Below, in pieces: positions 63,620 through 64,000 of a stretch of 64,000 bases of DNA (its first letter is position 1; each line of letters begins with the position of its first letter). This stretch comes from Cognataquiflexum gelatinilyticum (GTDB lineage Bacteria; Bacteroidota; Bacteroidia; Cytophagales; Cyclobacteriaceae), in NCBI RefSeq assembly GCF_024813435.1, contig NZ_JANAEZ010000002.1, positions 757,280-821,279 of the forward strand, written 5' to 3'. Below the pieces are notes generated by a model. It was not told the origin of the DNA. It searched no databases and saw only the letters and a list, made by a program, of their open reading frames with translations. A program made the translations under genes and the position numbers.

Positions 63620-63651
63620 TTTGGTAATATTCATTCAGTCTGCTAAGTTTG
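63620..63651 (+). promoter_or_regulatory. rRNA operon promoter P1
   Basis: TTTG (63620-63623), a 20-base spacer and TAAGTTTG (63644-63651) form a full match to the Bacteroidota promoter. Confidence 0.7.
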
Positions 63652-63754
63652 CAATCCAATTACGGCTAAGATCACCCAAAAGAGGGTGAATAAGGTTGAA
63701 AAATCAAATCTCAATTACTGGTCAAAAATAAAAAATCTTTTTTTTGATTTAGAT

Positions 63755-63786
63755 TTTGAAAGTTCAAATTTATATCCCGATATTTG
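63755..63786 (+). promoter_or_regulatory. rRNA operon promoter P2
   Basis: TTTG (63755-63758), a 20-base spacer and GATATTTG (63779-63786), one mismatch from TAnnTTTG, lie 135 bases after P1 and about 165 bases before the 16S gene. The start site would be near 63793. Confidence 0.7.
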
Positions 63787-63792
63787 CACTCG

Positions 63793-63948
63793 CTTTTAAG
63801 ACAAGGGTCTTACATTACTGTAAAAAGAAGCAGTAAAAGTTCATTGAAGTACTGGAGAAATAACACAAAATACTGTCTGTATTAAAATACAGTCAGAATC
63901 AATAGGGCTAGGAAACGATTCTGCAGTGATGCAGAGAAAAAAAACTAT
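63793..63948 (+). other. rRNA leader
   Basis: The leader contains a hairpin CTGTATT-AA-AATACAG at 63877-63892 and AAAGTTCATTGAAGTACTGG, a form frequent ahead of 16S in this phylum. It likely holds antitermination and RNase III processing signals. No gene is present between 63561 and the 16S start. Confidence 0.55.

Positions 63949-64000
<52 letters not shown>

Overview
The window is a piece of a Bacteroidota chromosome, most likely from the Cytophagales and close to Cyclobacteriaceae. Supporting signs are the 5' end of a 16S rRNA gene at the right edge (GATGAACGCTAGCGGC type), promoters of the TTTG-N19/20-TAnnTTTG form, lineage-restricted families (BT_3928-like DoxX protein, DUF1599, DUF2480, NfeD/FloA pair), many secreted proteins with SPI or lipoprotein signals, and a GH9 glycanase. 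Genus is not determinable from the sequence alone.

The left third (1-16.9 kb) is accessory in character. It holds an unrecognised AT-rich gene, a beta-lactamase-fold serine hydrolase, a secreted GH9 endoglucanase, hemN, two Gfo/Idh/MocA dehydrogenases, a zinc alcohol dehydrogenase, a pentapeptide-repeat protein, an ABC exporter pair, small antitoxin-like proteins with no toxin beside them, and several kinds of dispersed repeat. The clearest mobile unit is a REP-associated Y1 (HUH) transposase at 8.78-9.40 kb. It has palindromic CCCCGAAGGGGT repeats on both sides, and next to it lies a decayed partial copy of the same unit.

The middle (17-43.9 kb) is mostly housekeeping: an HtrA protease, dxr-rseP, a three-gene outer-membrane/lipoprotein cluster, lon and hslU, sixA, a cold-shock protein, cdaA-folP (c-di-AMP and folate synthesis), divergent from these DUF1599-DoxX-aroK, a FadL-type porin, an unusual Met/Trp/Gly-rich lipoprotein, proS, and nfeD-floA.

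The right part (43.9-64 kb) holds a WG-repeat protein, hemA, a helix-hairpin-helix protein, a lipoprotein amidohydrolase, a small restriction-endonuclease-fold protein, a Crp/Fnr regulator, a rhodanese, an acyltransferase-like protein, a PfkB kinase, and a tandem pair of M16 proteases followed by a stand-alone copy of the second protease's C-terminal domain. These are followed by an M61 peptidase, the chain rpmH-rnpA-ctp-tsaB-DUF2480, and finally tandem promoters and the start of an rRNA operon.

No tRNA, CRISPR array, prophage or complete defence system was found. The most distinctive items are the REP/Y1 element with its degenerate partner, the duplicated M16 C-terminal domain, the Met/Trp/Gly-rich lipoprotein with an RGG tail, the inverted repeat in front of lon, and an Fnr-like regulator that keeps three of the four Fnr cluster cysteines.
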